Assembly (NCBI RefSeq): GCF_003254395.2
Contig: NC_037640.1
Location: 5,748,289 to 5,812,288, forward strand
Source of the DNA: Apis mellifera
Taxonomy: Eukaryota; Arthropoda; Insecta; Hymenoptera; Apidae
DNA length: 64,000 nt
Direction: 5' to 3'
The notes beneath the pieces were generated by a model that saw nothing but the letters and a program-made list of their open reading frames with translations, had not been told where the DNA came from and searched no databases. Both the position numbers and the translations under genes were made by a program. Shown one piece after another: positions 11,251 through 22,330 of the stretch. Positions within the stretch are counted from its first letter, which is position 1. Each line of letters opens with the position of its first letter.

Positions 11251-13860
11251 AATAAGACTTAAGATACCTTGTCTGCCAAAAAGAAATACTTATTCTCTCA
11301 ACTATCATTACCGAATAATCTTAAAAGGAACGAGAAGAAGAGCTTCGTCTCCTGTTGACCAGCATCGAAAAATACCATAATCGTGGAAATATAATATAAT
11401 CCCTTCCTCCTCTTCGCGGGTGTTATCGATACCAATTTTTCTCTTCCCAACTCGTTGCTCTGTCGCGTTTACGATCTGCAATGGTATCACGGGCGGCGAT
11501 CTTTCACGCTGATTCCCCTCGGTACTTTTTATCGGTATCAGGTGCGCCGTAAACCCTCGTGCAGCCTCGTTCTAAATTACCAACGCCAACGCGAAATCTG
11601 CGAATTTTTATTCGCGCCCATTTCGGCATTTCGCGCCGCTTAATCGGATTTCCAAAGCGTTACGCGTGCTTGGCCAGCGGAGAGAAAAAATTCCCCGCCG
11701 AAATCCTCCGCTAATTATCCTTGGATAATCAGAACGAATGGAACACGATTTTCGTTAACAAATTTCCAAGCTTGAAACCAAGCTTGTTTCGTTTTCCTTT
11801 TTCTCCTCTTATGGACGTTTTATTCGCAGAGGGTTTAAGAGAGATCGATGATGAGCTCGTACTATATGGATTACATTGCACCGTATATTAATAATACTGG
11901 AGGCTAATTAGAGGAGAAGATTTACGTTCGACGTTTCTTGAATAAGCTGTTCAAAAATCCTCTTATCGGGCAGATTTGTTTTCTCTGTTTCGAATAAGCT
12001 GATCTGGGGACTTTGAGAGTTCGATTCGCGATTTATGTTGTTTATATATAATTAATTCATACAACTGTTGTATAATTCGCTTCGAGTAAATAAATTTTCA
12101 AAAGTAAAGAAAGGATCAATCGGAAAGCGATTTTATCTGTAAGTTAATGTGAATAGGTTCTCTTCTTTTTTTTTTTCAAATGTTACACGAGATCATAAAA
12201 CTATGAGATAATTACAGCTCATAGATCTCTCTCGTCCATTGTATTACAATTTATTCCCGTCGACGTCTCGTTTCCCGTATTTTCTTTGTATCATTCACCG
12301 AATGCAATAACTCGTAAGGAAGGACATTCAAGTGTCCACAATCTCGAGCGGCTATGAATCCTTCGTCCACGCTATAATCTCGGTCCAAGCGAGAGTGGCT
12401 ATGCATCTTTTATATCTTTAATACCAAGTGGACCAAAGGAGACATTCTACTCTATCGGCGAAAACTCGATCTTTACTCTTTCAGAGGATGAGTTATTTAT
12501 TTCGACGCAGATGATGAGGGGAGGGAACCATCGAGGTTCATCGCAAATATAAATATTTAATATTTCGCTTAACGACGTCCAAGAAATAAAATTCTCATCG
12601 ATTCTCTGAAAATATTTTATTTGCTTAATCCCGTTAAAAGTGGAGTCTCTAATGAAAATTTTTATCGATCAGAATAATAACTAATACAAAAATTTTATTA
12701 AACCAGTGATTTTTCCATTCTATCAATTTTTTGAAAATTCTAGAAAATTCGATCCTGTCTTGTTATTACAAAATATACTTTTATCTTGAACCTAATCAAC
12801 AAAACTGCTTAACTAAGCAAGTCTCACATAACGGACGAGTTTTCTTCAAAGCGTTGCAAAAAATTTGTCATCGTCGGCGATTAGACTCGGAAGAAAGGAA
12901 TCGTTTCGTGTATTCGATTCCCCATAGGGGAAAGAAAACGATCGGAATCTCGGGGTTGAAACTCGAGGATTAACGACGGAGGATCCCTTTTCTGCAAATG
13001 CTCCTCCTCTTTCTTCTTCCTCTTCTTCCTTCTCTCAGAGATTCGATTTGGCCTCGGCTCGCTCGCTATCGGATCGCCCCTCAAGAACAAAGGGGGATGC
13101 GCGCGACGCTTTTCCATTCGCTTTAAAACGCTCGGAAACAGGGGAAACAGAAATGTGAACGATGCATCTTCGATTCATCGTCGTTCGATAATTCGTCCCA
13201 CAGAGAATTTTTATCAAAGAGGGAAAGGAGGGAGGGGGGAATGGATCGACCGAAGGATTCAAAGATAATCCTGAGTAGAGATATTTTTAAGAAAGAAAGA
13301 AAGAAAGAAAGAAGTGGAAGTTGAGATATTGGTACGGTGTTGATCGAGAAGTGGAAATCCTTGTAAGATAAAATTTATCCCCGGTGATAAATTACTCTAT
13401 TTAAGCCAAAAATATAAAGTGTTCCTTTATCATCGCGGACATAACATTTCGTTCCATTTATCTAAAATAATTAGATCGTATTACTTAATATTTTCATCAT
13501 TAAAACTGCACAATACAAATCGATACAAATAAGCAGAAAAAAAGAAGACTCACAATTTAACTCCAAATTTCTCTCAATACCATATAAATAAATCCTTCGA
13601 CCATCAACGGATCAACAAATCCAAATCACTCTCCCCTCCACTCTCACTTCACAACCCCAACCCCAACAACCTCTTCTGAAAGTCTCCTGCAATCACTTCG
13701 TGTACCCCGAGATAGATAGAGAGAGAACTCGTTAGTTTCTCGTGGACCAACTTTAAACATAATCACGGGCCTCGGATTTTCCGCGGAGGATCCACCCTCT
13801 CCCTTTGATCTTCGGGGCCTTCGCAGACTCCTACGGCGAATCTCGCCCGAGGACGAGAGG
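11251..13860. other. Non-coding stretch, 11.3-13.9 kb
   Basis: I see no gene. Contents are a GC-richer island at 11450-11700, a T run at 12166-12176, a GAAA microsatellite at 13291-13313, and a stretch at 13215-13245 with G runs in groups of three to six. Frames in the island and in the purine-rich DNA at 12.88-13.26 kb overlap on both strands and have no recognisable domain. Confidence 0.55.
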
Positions 13861-13880
13861 GAAAAATCCGCGAAAGACGT

Positions 13881-13900
13881 CCTCCTCCTCCTCCTCCTCC
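13881..13900. repeat. CCT trinucleotide repeat
   Basis: About seven CCT units, immediately upstream of the G-rich quadruplex motif at 13930. Unit length was counted directly. Confidence 0.85.
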
Positions 13901-13929
13901 TTCTGCGGGGGTCCGTTAACCTTGTGCGA

Positions 13930-13960
13930 GGGCTAAACGGGGGATGGGGGCGGAAGGGGG
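13930..13960 (+). other. Predicted G-quadruplex motif (four runs)
   Basis: Four G runs lie at 13930-13932, 13939-13943, 13946-13950 and 13956-13960. The loops are CTAAAC, AT and CGGAA. This satisfies the usual rule of four runs of at least three G with loops of 1-7 bases. Another G run follows at 13979-13983. Folding in vivo is not shown by sequence. Confidence 0.6.
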
Positions 13961-13989
13961 AGAATAAACAGACGCGGAGGGGGAAGGAA

Positions 13990-14560
13990 GAGGGTTGAAA
14001 AGGGCGGAACGATGCGAGAGGGCCTTGGCTGTCGAGCGAATGGCGCGTCTGGATATCGATCCTGGCTTCCGGGACGTTACACCATCGCGTACAACACCCA
14101 GCTTTCCAACCCTTTGCCCGTGTGCCTGAAAGGTGCTCGGGTGAACGAGTTGGAGGGAGGGAGGGAGGGAGGAAGGAAGTACGTGTCGTGGCAGGTGTGT
14201 CTCGCGTGCGCGGCTCTGGCTCGAAAAGGCTGCGGCTTTGAAAACGACGTTTTTTCGCGTGGAATGGTGGATTTTGCGAGGGGGTGAAAGTATGGGGAGA
14301 AAGTATTTGGAAAAGGAAAGAGATTTCGAGAAAACGGAACGGTTGCGTGAGCGTGGACGTGCGAAACGTAGAAATTGAAGAAGGATCTCGGATCTCGAAG
14401 CGAAGTATGTCGAAGAGTAAGCTCGGATGATGTGTAGATGTGGAGAGAAGGATTTGGAAAATGGAGAAAAAGTCGAGGGATTTTGAGAATGAAGGAGTGG
14501 TGGATGTTATAGGATGCTAGTCGTGGATTTTGAGAAAAAATAATTGTACGAGTGATATGA
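13990..14560 (+). other. Purine-rich strand block
   Basis: The + strand here is heavily G and A. The complementary strand therefore has few stop codons, and the longest open frame in the window (about 227 codons, minus strand, 14077-14760) falls here. That frame is rich in Phe, Ser, Pro, His and Arg, has no domain, and is best read as compositional rather than a gene. Confidence 0.55.
14155..14169 (+). other. Predicted G-quadruplex motif, GGGA repeat
   Basis: Four GGG runs are separated by single A bases (14155-14157, 14159-14161, 14163-14165, 14167-14169), with GG on both sides. It is also a GGGA microsatellite, so it may be length-variable. Confidence 0.6.
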
Positions 14561-15119
14561 AAATAATTTTTTGTTGACAAGGGACATTGGGTTCTGGATA
14601 ATATTTGTGAGTGGGTGCAAATATGGAAAAAGATATTGCGGAGAAAATTTAATAATTTCGAACGAGAATAGAATAGAGTCTGAACGAGAAATAAAACTTT
14701 GCAAGGAGTTTCGCGAGAGAGACGTCGCAACAATTGGGCGCGAATTCTTTTCAGCAGCAAAAAACGAAAGTTAAAGTCTTCTGACGCGAAATATCATCCG
14801 AAAACTTCACGAGAAAGAAGAAAAGAAAAAGAAAAGGAAAGAGAATAATTACAATTCTTCCCGCTTCTTTCAACCTCTAAAAAATGCACAAGTACTTGTG
14901 TGTCCCCTGAAATCCCAATCCTGATGCGGGACCATTTCAACAGGATCAAAGGTCAGGTTGTAATTAACCGTGGTGGAGTGCAAAGGTTCAGTATTCTCGC
15001 GCGGGAGGGTTGAATTTCAGGAGCGGAACGCGAGGAGAAGGGTTGCGTGGTGCGCGTAATTAAACCTCGAGGAAACTCGATTCAACTTGGCAACTGTAAA
15101 AAAATAAAAAACAAAAAGC

Positions 15120-15162
15120 AAAAAAAAAAAAAAAAAAAAAAAAAAGAAAAAAAGAGAGAGAG
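15120..15162. repeat. A26 homopolymer followed by GA-rich tail
   Basis: About 26 consecutive A bases (15120-15145) followed by AAAAAAAGAGAGAGAG-like sequence. There is no upstream coding or RNA-like body and no clear target-site duplication, so I do not call a processed retrocopy. Confidence 0.85.
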
Positions 15163-16421
15163 AAAAGGAAAAAACCGAAAACAGAAATAAATTTTAAATA
15201 GAATTTTCAACCCAGTTCTGGAGTGGAGGCGAGTTGTGAACACGTGGTACCCACGAATATACACTGATTGCAAACTCGTCGTGTTTCACAGAAACAATGT
15301 GCACGCGCGCAAAAACGCGACCAGTTGGGAATGCAGAATAAACAGAATCACGTAGGATTATCCTGGAAAGCGGCTGTGATAACAGGTGGAATTATTGCTT
15401 TGATTCGTTTCGTGTTTGTTCTTTGAGAATAAATATATATATATTTTTTTTAAATAAAAATATGAAAAAATTAACATTTGCAAAAAGGAAATTTTCTATT
15501 AGATATATAGAACAACGTTTTATCCTTTGTAAAAATATATATATATATTGTATCATTATGCAAACACGTTCCAAATTATTATTCCAATCTATTTCTAATT
15601 CCTTTAATACTCTCCTCTCCCATCCATGCCGCTATCGTTTTAAAAAACTATTTTTAATAAATGTTGACTAGATGTATAAAAGTTTCGAAGCTGAAAACTT
15701 CATTCATTATTTCACGAGAAAGAAAAAAAAAAGAAGGGGGGAAGTTTCCAGTCTCTTCCTCTTCTCCTCGGACTCGAAGAATAATGAAGTTTAGAAGAAA
15801 ACTCGTCGACTGTCCCGATAAAGGGGATCAAGCCGGGATTAAAATTTATCAAAAAGTCAAACGATCATTACTCTTGGAAAGAAAAAAAAAAAAATGGGAT
15901 ACATCACGACGAGATAAAGCTTCGAATTTTAAAGAGACTCGAATTTTCGATTCGAAACACGATTTCGAAGTGAACGTTTCCATTCACTTTCGGGGTCGGG
16001 ATATATCGAGAATTCACGACGACGGCGCGCCGTGAAAATCAACAATCCGCCATCTCTCTAGTCGTCGACCGTGTCCTCCAAAAAAAAAAAAAAAGAAAAA
16101 AGAAAAAGAAAGAAATCGCACCCACAGACGATAACCCTCGGTCTTGGACCTTGGCCAAAAGAAATCCGCTTTAATATCGCGTGACACGCGCCACGTGATA
16201 TTATATTACGTAGGCAACCCCGTGTTCTATTCGAGGAAATTCGATGAAAGGAAAGGGGGTAAGTTTTCGTTTGGACGAAAAGGGAGGGGGTTGAAATATT
16301 ACGTGGGTTCCGTGTTGCAATCTGTCGTCACTTATCTCTTCATCTTACGCTTGATAAACCTCTTCTTCTTCGATCGTGTTCCACGATGATCGTGTTTCAT
16401 GCGTGATCTTATATCACCTCG

Positions 16422-16442
16422 GAGAGAGAGAGAGAGAGAGAG
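16422..16442. repeat. GA microsatellite
   Basis: About ten GA units counted directly. Confidence 0.9.
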
Positions 16443-16974
16443 ATCGATGCATGGAATTTGAAGCGTTACATCGAAGGATTAATCGTTCTTCGTTCTTAAT
16501 TGATATGGATCGAAACTGGGGTGATAACAGCCCGGGGAAGATGGAGATTAATTCCGAAGAGTGTTGGCACACCACGCTTCTCTCCAACATTTTTTTAAAT
16601 TCTGACACGCTACAAAAAATTGTTAACGTTGCTTATGAACCATGCTACTATTAATAATTATAATTATACATCGTGAAGATAGTGTTTCTTCGCATCTTTC
16701 ATCCCGTGGCTGTTGCTTCTATCTACGATGAAATTTTTCGAGAGAATCGAGTTTTGATTCCATCCATGATTATTCTCGAACGTAAAATTCAGCGAGTACG
16801 TTCAAACATGTACGTGACAAATGGACCATTGATAATGTTAATGCTATCAACATACGAATATATGGAAGGGAGGGAAGGAAGAGAGAGATAGAGAAAAAAG
16901 AAAGTTAATATCGTTATTTTTCGATGGTCAAAAGCGGTGGAACATCCGATGATTGTTTTTCGGTCGGCTAAATC

Positions 16975-17020
16975 TTATGCAATATGCATTCGACGTGCAT
17001 AATATGGAAATATGCCTGCC
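16975..17020. promoter_or_regulatory. Cluster of ATGC/ATGCA motifs with an inverted repeat
   Basis: TATGCA (16983-16988) and TGCATA (16996-17001) form a perfect inverted repeat around TTCGACG. Further TATGC motifs lie just upstream at about 16976 and downstream at about 17011. ATGCA-type motifs resemble POU/octamer half-sites. Binding is inference only. Confidence 0.3.
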
Positions 17021-20000
17021 ACTCCCCAGCGTCAACTCGATTTAATGAAACGTTAACAAACGGTCAACGGGCTGTCGAAAACACCGGAATCCGTTTTAAT
17101 TGTTTTTTTAACGCGGAACACATTCGATAAAATCGGATCCCCTCCACCCTTCCCTCCTGTATAATAATGAGCTAGCCTGTAGCATTCAATGTACCGTGTT
17201 GTTTAACGTTAAAAGGGCGAGTCCATAAACGAAACGTTCCTATCTAAAAATCTAGAGGAAATATTTACAAATTTATCCATCGATTCTTTCTTCGCAATGA
17301 AAAAAAATAACTCTCTGCCTCGTCCCTTAATTTTAAAATAATCCATGTCGAAGAAGATAAAAACGAACGGCGTTTATTTACCAATTAAATCGCATGCTCG
17401 ATTGATTCGATCGGTTTCCATCAACCGTTTCCACTTCCTTCCGAGTTTTCACGGAACTTTTCCAATGAAAGTCGATCAACGGAATGAAACTAGACGAATC
17501 TCTCAAGTTTTTCTCTTCTGTATCTCCTCGTGTATTCGTTAAGATAGATTTCTTTTCTTAATCTCTTCTTAGAGGGAATCGTATTATAATTCTATTCGAT
17601 AAGAGTCAGACTCTGTGAAATATGATCACTTTCACTAAATGAACATGAGCATCAACTTTCTATGCACATTCTCGATTTCTTTCTCCAATATCTCATAGAT
17701 ATCGAAGTCTCCAGCAAAAGAGACATCTTCACGAATCCCTCATCGAACAACGTTTTCCAAAATTATTAAAAATGAACAAACAGGATTCTCTCCCTTCGTC
17801 AACGAGCACAAATCTCGCGTGAACAAGTTACTACCCCTTTCTCGAGGGAATACCTCGTTCGTTGTTGGGGATGTTTCGGTACGGATGTTGGCGGGCGGAA
17901 GTGAGTCAATCGTCGCGAGTCGGAGGATCGAAAGGGCTCGAAATTAATTCCCTCGTTATCCCAATAACGTATGCGATTCGATCCCTGTTCGCAACAACAT
18001 CGTGTATATACGACGAGCCTTGTTGCTTGCTTGCTGCTTCATTATCGAGCTCGACCCCTCCCCTCCCCTTTTCGAATAATGCGCCGTTACCTGAAACGCT
18101 GCTGGCAATTAGGAGATTTACCTCCGCCCCGATGAATCCACGAGTTCAACTTGCAGTTTGAACATCGAATCCTGTGCACAAGTGGATCCCTGTTACCGTT
18201 CCAACCGGGAGATAAGTCCAAGTTGTTGTTCGTGGGTTTGATCACGTGCCTCGAGTGAATTGTTGCGTTTAATTGATCCGCTGATCCATTTTGCAATTGA
18301 AATATTGATACGTTGATTATATTCGATAAGTTTTTAACATTTTTTTCTTGAAATCTTGCGGTAAAATTTGTGGAAATTATGAAATATTATATATTTCAAG
18401 ATGAAATAAAGAATGCGTGTATCATTTTTGAGAATCCTTTGAGGTATAGTTTATCTAATCTTATAATTCGTGTGCATTCTTTCTATAATCTACATAGAAT
18501 AATGATCCAACGATTGATTATTCCAATTTATTTCAGCAATTGTGAGAAACAGGCCTAAGATCGTATTATCGAGAAGTTGCTCAGCCGCTAATCCCGAATG
18601 CACTTGCGGCGCTCTCGATAGTTTTTCAATTTTCCCCCGCACGAGCCTCGATACTCGAGAGGCCGCTTTCCCCTTCGCTCAACCGCGCCGATTAATCGAA
18701 AAGATCCAAATAAACCAAGTCTGGCGAGAAAACAGAGGCTGGCTCGTCTCCAAGAATCTTCCACGTCCATTCACAATTCCATTCTGCTACTCCTTCCATA
18801 CTCGCGATATACCTCGATGACTCTTTAATATCTCGAAGAGGCTGAAGAGGCTCGTTTTAAGCTTTGTTATTACGCGAATTTCGTAACGAAGGTTTGCTTC
18901 AGCGTAATATAAACAGGGACGCCTTTAATTTCGTTCAAAAATTATAATTTCTGTTTTGCAAAATTAACGTAAATGCCTAATCCATGGACAATCGAATTTA
19001 TTTTTCCATTCCTCGAACAGTGAATTTTTTTTCTCTCTCAGAATCTTGGAAGATAAGATTAATTAAGTTTCTTGGAAATTTTTGATATTGTAATTCGTGG
19101 TATAATGAATTAATTCTTGGGATCTTTCGTTCAATTGTTTTGATATGAATTCGACAAAATTGATCAGTTTTGATTGCCGTTCACGAAAATATTTAAAAAA
19201 AAAAAATCAATGGCGATACGTGTATGTTTAAGTTTGTGAATAAACAGCGATTAAATAATCGTAAGATTAAAAAAGAAAATTACCATTTTTATCGATATTT
19301 ATCGATACGAAAGAAAACACTTAGGAGGACACTTTTCATCGAGAACGAGAATAATGAATCGTTTCATCGCAAAACGACTCATTTGACGAGAAACAGGACG
19401 CGACGAAATGATGAATTGATAGAATCTACATGGAGCTCTTATTCTCTCCTTCTTTTTTTTTCCCCCAGAGAGAAAACAAGGATTCGAAACAAGGATGGGT
19501 TCGGTTGAATTATAGAGACAAGCTTCTATGCAACTCGAACCATTCATCACGCTAATTGCATCTCCTGCGGAGACTGCCGAGTGATTTCTAAGAAGCGAAT
19601 TAATCCGTTGGAGTTGCGGTGGTGAAGTTTCATCGCCATTTTTTCCTTTCTTTCTTTCTTTTTCCAAAATTTTTTAACATTTCATTTCATCGCTCGATCA
19701 TTGATTACGTTGATGATTCCATTTCAAGAGACATGTAAACAACAGAAGTTTGGAAAACGTGAATTTAACGCGCGAAATTAGCTTTGGATCGAGGAGAAAA
19801 TTTGAAATGTTTATTCACGTTTATCGACCATAATTAACATGTCGTTTAATAAAAAAAATATATACATATAAAAACGAAACGAGGATTTGCGCATGGATTT
19901 TTGAAGGCTCGAAGCGCAAACACGAGCATGACAAATATACAAGCACGCTTCTCTGAATAACTCTACAATTACAGACAAAGATCTGGAAATTATACGAGCG

Positions 20001-20604
20001 GGAATCCAAATTGCTATCGACTCGTTCGGCCCGTTCATCATTTGACGGATATAATGACGGTAATTTAACGGCGAGACTGACAAACGCGAAAATTCGAAGA
20101 GTCAACGTTTTCAATTCTCGACAAAATATATTATTTGTATTATTGGACGAACGGTATTGCTCTGGATTTAGTTTATGCGGGGACGAATTGTCGTTTTCCG
20201 TATTGCCAATCGTGTATATTGATCGTGAAAGTACGTGTACGTATTAATATGAATTTCTTTAAATCGTATGTATATATATATATATGTCGCTTGAAATGTA
20301 TTATCGCGTTGCATGAAAATTGGAAACAAGCGTAAAGCGAATGCATCGTGTAAAAACATGGCAGAAATCATCTGACAGCATTCTTTTACATTTTCAATTT
20401 TCCATAAAACGTATGATTATCGGTCAAAATCTGTTGAAATTTGTTAAAATGTTGAATTCAATTCGATATTAGAGATATTAGATTTCGAAGACAATGCTGC
20501 AATTAAACGTAATTAAATGGCTTCTGGATTTATTATTCAATTTCAAGTGACGTTTGAATTTTTAAAGAAAAGAGATCAAAAATTTGGTCACCGAAAAAAC
20601 TTGT
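17021..20604. other. Non-coding stretch, 17.0-20.6 kb
   Basis: No gene seen. GC-richer islands lie at 17860-18290 and 18560-18800. The first includes three CCCC runs at 18055-18068. Also present are an A run at 19195-19206 and TA repeats at 20270-20285. Frames are all below about 125 codons and overlap on both strands. Confidence 0.55.
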
Positions 20605-20835
20605 TGAAAAAATAGAGGATGCCATGTAAGACGGAGATTACGATCTATATTTCTTCCTGCAAATGCATACAAGTTTTTCCAAAAATCTGATACTTGTCTG
20701 GAGTTTGAAATAGGTCAGTAAAATGAATGAGAGCGAGAGATTTAAGGTTAAGGATGAATATTTTAAAGAGTAAGGTTTCGTGCTTCCAATGATCATTCAT
20801 TTATTGATCAGTAATCATTATTTTCGCAGTTATAT
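20605..20835. repeat. Dispersed repeat, decayed copy B
   Basis: This is a diverged relative of the element at 4924-5399 in the same orientation. The identical blocks CTATATTTCTTCCTG (20645-20659 versus 5058-5072) and GCTTCCAATGATC (20782-20794 versus 5290-5302) are linked by similar sequence (an ATAGGTCAG-type block and GAGCGAGAGAT). Copy B lacks both inverted-arm segments. Several CpG positions of copy A are CA or TG here, for example GCATAC for GCGTAC, consistent with CpG decay of an older or methylated copy. Confidence 0.6.
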
Positions 20836-21600
20836 GTATTTTAATCGAGTGCAAGATAAAAAATAGATAATATTTAATTCTGGAAAAATATTACTTGTAA
20901 CGATCTTATTACACGATACGTGAAGATAATTAAAGATAATCTAAATTGATTTAAAATTTAATCTCGTCTTTGAATTTTCATTTAATCAATCTGATACGAG
21001 TTTAATATTAATTAATTGATTTTTAGTAGAGCATTTCTTCCTCTACTTTTTTCTTTTTTCAATTTTATTTTATATGAAATAAATTACTGAGCATGTATCT
21101 TTGGTATAATAAAATTGAAAATGAACTGGTTAACATTTGCTGAAGTTATAAAATATTCATGATACGAAACAGGCTCGTAAAAGTATCAAAATGGCGTTAA
21201 TTATACATACGTTATTCTACATTAATATTAGATTATCCGGAAATTAATTAACGGCAGTATAATATAATATGGAAATGAACTTGAGATAAACTCGCTTAAT
21301 AAAAAAAACAAGGGAGGGGAAAAAAAAACCCAACATAATTTACCATCAACTTTTCAAAGATTTTTAAAGTCATCCTATTTTATTCCTTTAATAAACCAAT
21401 AAATCTTAACAATCCGATTATACAATCACTGATAAAATTACGATTGAACAAATTAATTTAATAAAATTTGAAACTTAAAACTTTCGCAATAATATCGCCA
21501 TTATTATTCTCCATATCGCCAGCCTTCAACCACAACTCAACCCCCTCAAACACCTTCCTCCTTCCCTTCCCTCTTCATTTTCCTCGACCAAATTCTCAGG
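20836..21600. other. Strongly AT-rich non-coding stretch
   Basis: Dominated by TTAATT, AATTAA and similar motifs with few CpG. A short poly(A) with GGGAGGGG lies near 21302-21330. I see no gene, repeat family or RNA. Confidence 0.5.
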
Positions 21601-21658
21601 TCGAGTCGCGTCTTAATTTTTACCACTCGATTACACGAAGGCAATCTCTCGCGAGCCA

Positions 21659-21689
21659 CCCCTCATCCCCTCCCCCATCCTTCCCTCCC
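21659..21689 (-). other. Predicted G-quadruplex motif on the minus strand
   Basis: Five C runs on the + strand (21659-21662, 21667-21670, 21672-21676, 21683-21685, 21687-21689) with loops of 4, 1, 6 and 1 bases. The minus strand therefore meets the quadruplex rule. It overlaps the start of a 14-bp palindrome. Confidence 0.6.
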
Positions 21690-21700
21690 GCGATCGCGGG
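21687..21700. other. 14-bp perfect palindrome CCCGCGATCGCGGG
   Basis: The sequence equals its own reverse complement over 14 bases, all G/C except the central AT. It abuts the C-run quadruplex motif. It could be a dimeric protein-binding site, but none is identified. Confidence 0.55.
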
Positions 21701-22265
21701 GGTTCAATTTCACGGCGTGGCGAGCCGTGCAACACGGCGAAACGACGCGTGACCCAGTTAACCCGCTCGTTTCCCGGCGCATCGACCCGAGCGAGCGTTT
21801 ATTAAGGGTGGCAAAAGGGCGCGAGAGAGTCACAGAGTGGATGGGAGGGGCCGGCCGTCGCGAGGGAGGGTAAACGTCCCTTAATTAAGTTGTCTAGCAC
21901 GCCAGACCAATTCATCGAAGCTTCTTTATCGAGAGGGAAAGAGAGAGAGAGAGAAGGGTCGATTCCTGATGCGAGATCGATGTCGCGATGCCTTCTCTTC
22001 TCTTCGCGGAGGAGGACATCGCGTGTTTCTTCCCTCTTCCTCCTCTCGTTTCTTGTTCTTTTACTTCTTCTTTTTCTTTTTTCTTCCTCCTGTATTTTCC
22101 CGTCTTCCCCTCTCGAGGGAGAGATGTTCAATAAAAATTCCTCGAGAGCCTCGACCGGCAGGAAATGTCGTCGGTGGGGGCACGTCGTGTGCACGTCGAG
22201 TCGAGTCCCTCTCGCGGAATCGAAGCGGAATTCCGTGGGACGTTCGAAAACGAGGATTGGATGGT

Positions 22266-22284
22266 GGGAGGGAGGGGAGAGGGG
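22266..22284 (+). other. Predicted short-loop G-quadruplex motif
   Basis: GGG (22266-22268), GGG (22270-22272), GGGG (22274-22277) and GGGG (22281-22284) with loops A, A and AGA. Very short loops are associated with stable quadruplexes in vitro. Confidence 0.6.
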
Positions 22285-22330
22285 ACGACCAGACGACGGG
22301 ACGCCTTTTTAAATTCCCCGCATAGCGGAC

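Larger units (their letters stand above)
14561..16979. other. Non-coding stretch with long A runs, 14.6-17.0 kb
   Basis: No gene seen. Long A runs lie at 15120-15145, 15882-15894 and 16080-16094, AT repeats at 15535-15548, and a GA microsatellite at 16422-16442. A GGGGTAAGT donor-like site occurs near 16257-16265, but I could not pair it with a good upstream acceptor. Confidence 0.55.
21600..22330. promoter_or_regulatory. CpG- and GC-rich block, candidate promoter or enhancer
   Basis: This block stands out from its AT-rich surroundings. It has dense CpG, C runs at 21659-21689, the palindrome at 21687-21700, GA-rich sequence at about 21930-21957, a pyrimidine-rich stretch at 22020-22110 and a G-quadruplex motif at 22266-22284. 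Unmethylated regulatory DNA in bees tends to keep CpG. Overlapping frames of about 120-140 codons occur in several frames at once, which argues against coding. No clear initiator or TATA arrangement could be fixed, so the call is tentative. Confidence 0.35.

Noticed and set aside
14077..14760. 227-codon minus-strand open frame, longest in the window
   Set aside because: It lies opposite purine-rich DNA and contains the (GGGA)n repeat. It has no domain, and other frames on the same DNA are open too.
15120..15145. Poly(A) as a retrocopy tail
   Set aside because: No RNA-like or coding body upstream and no visible target-site duplication. Similar A runs are common across the window.
16240..16270. 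GGGGTAAGT donor-like site
   Set aside because: No convincing upstream acceptor or open exon could be paired with it.
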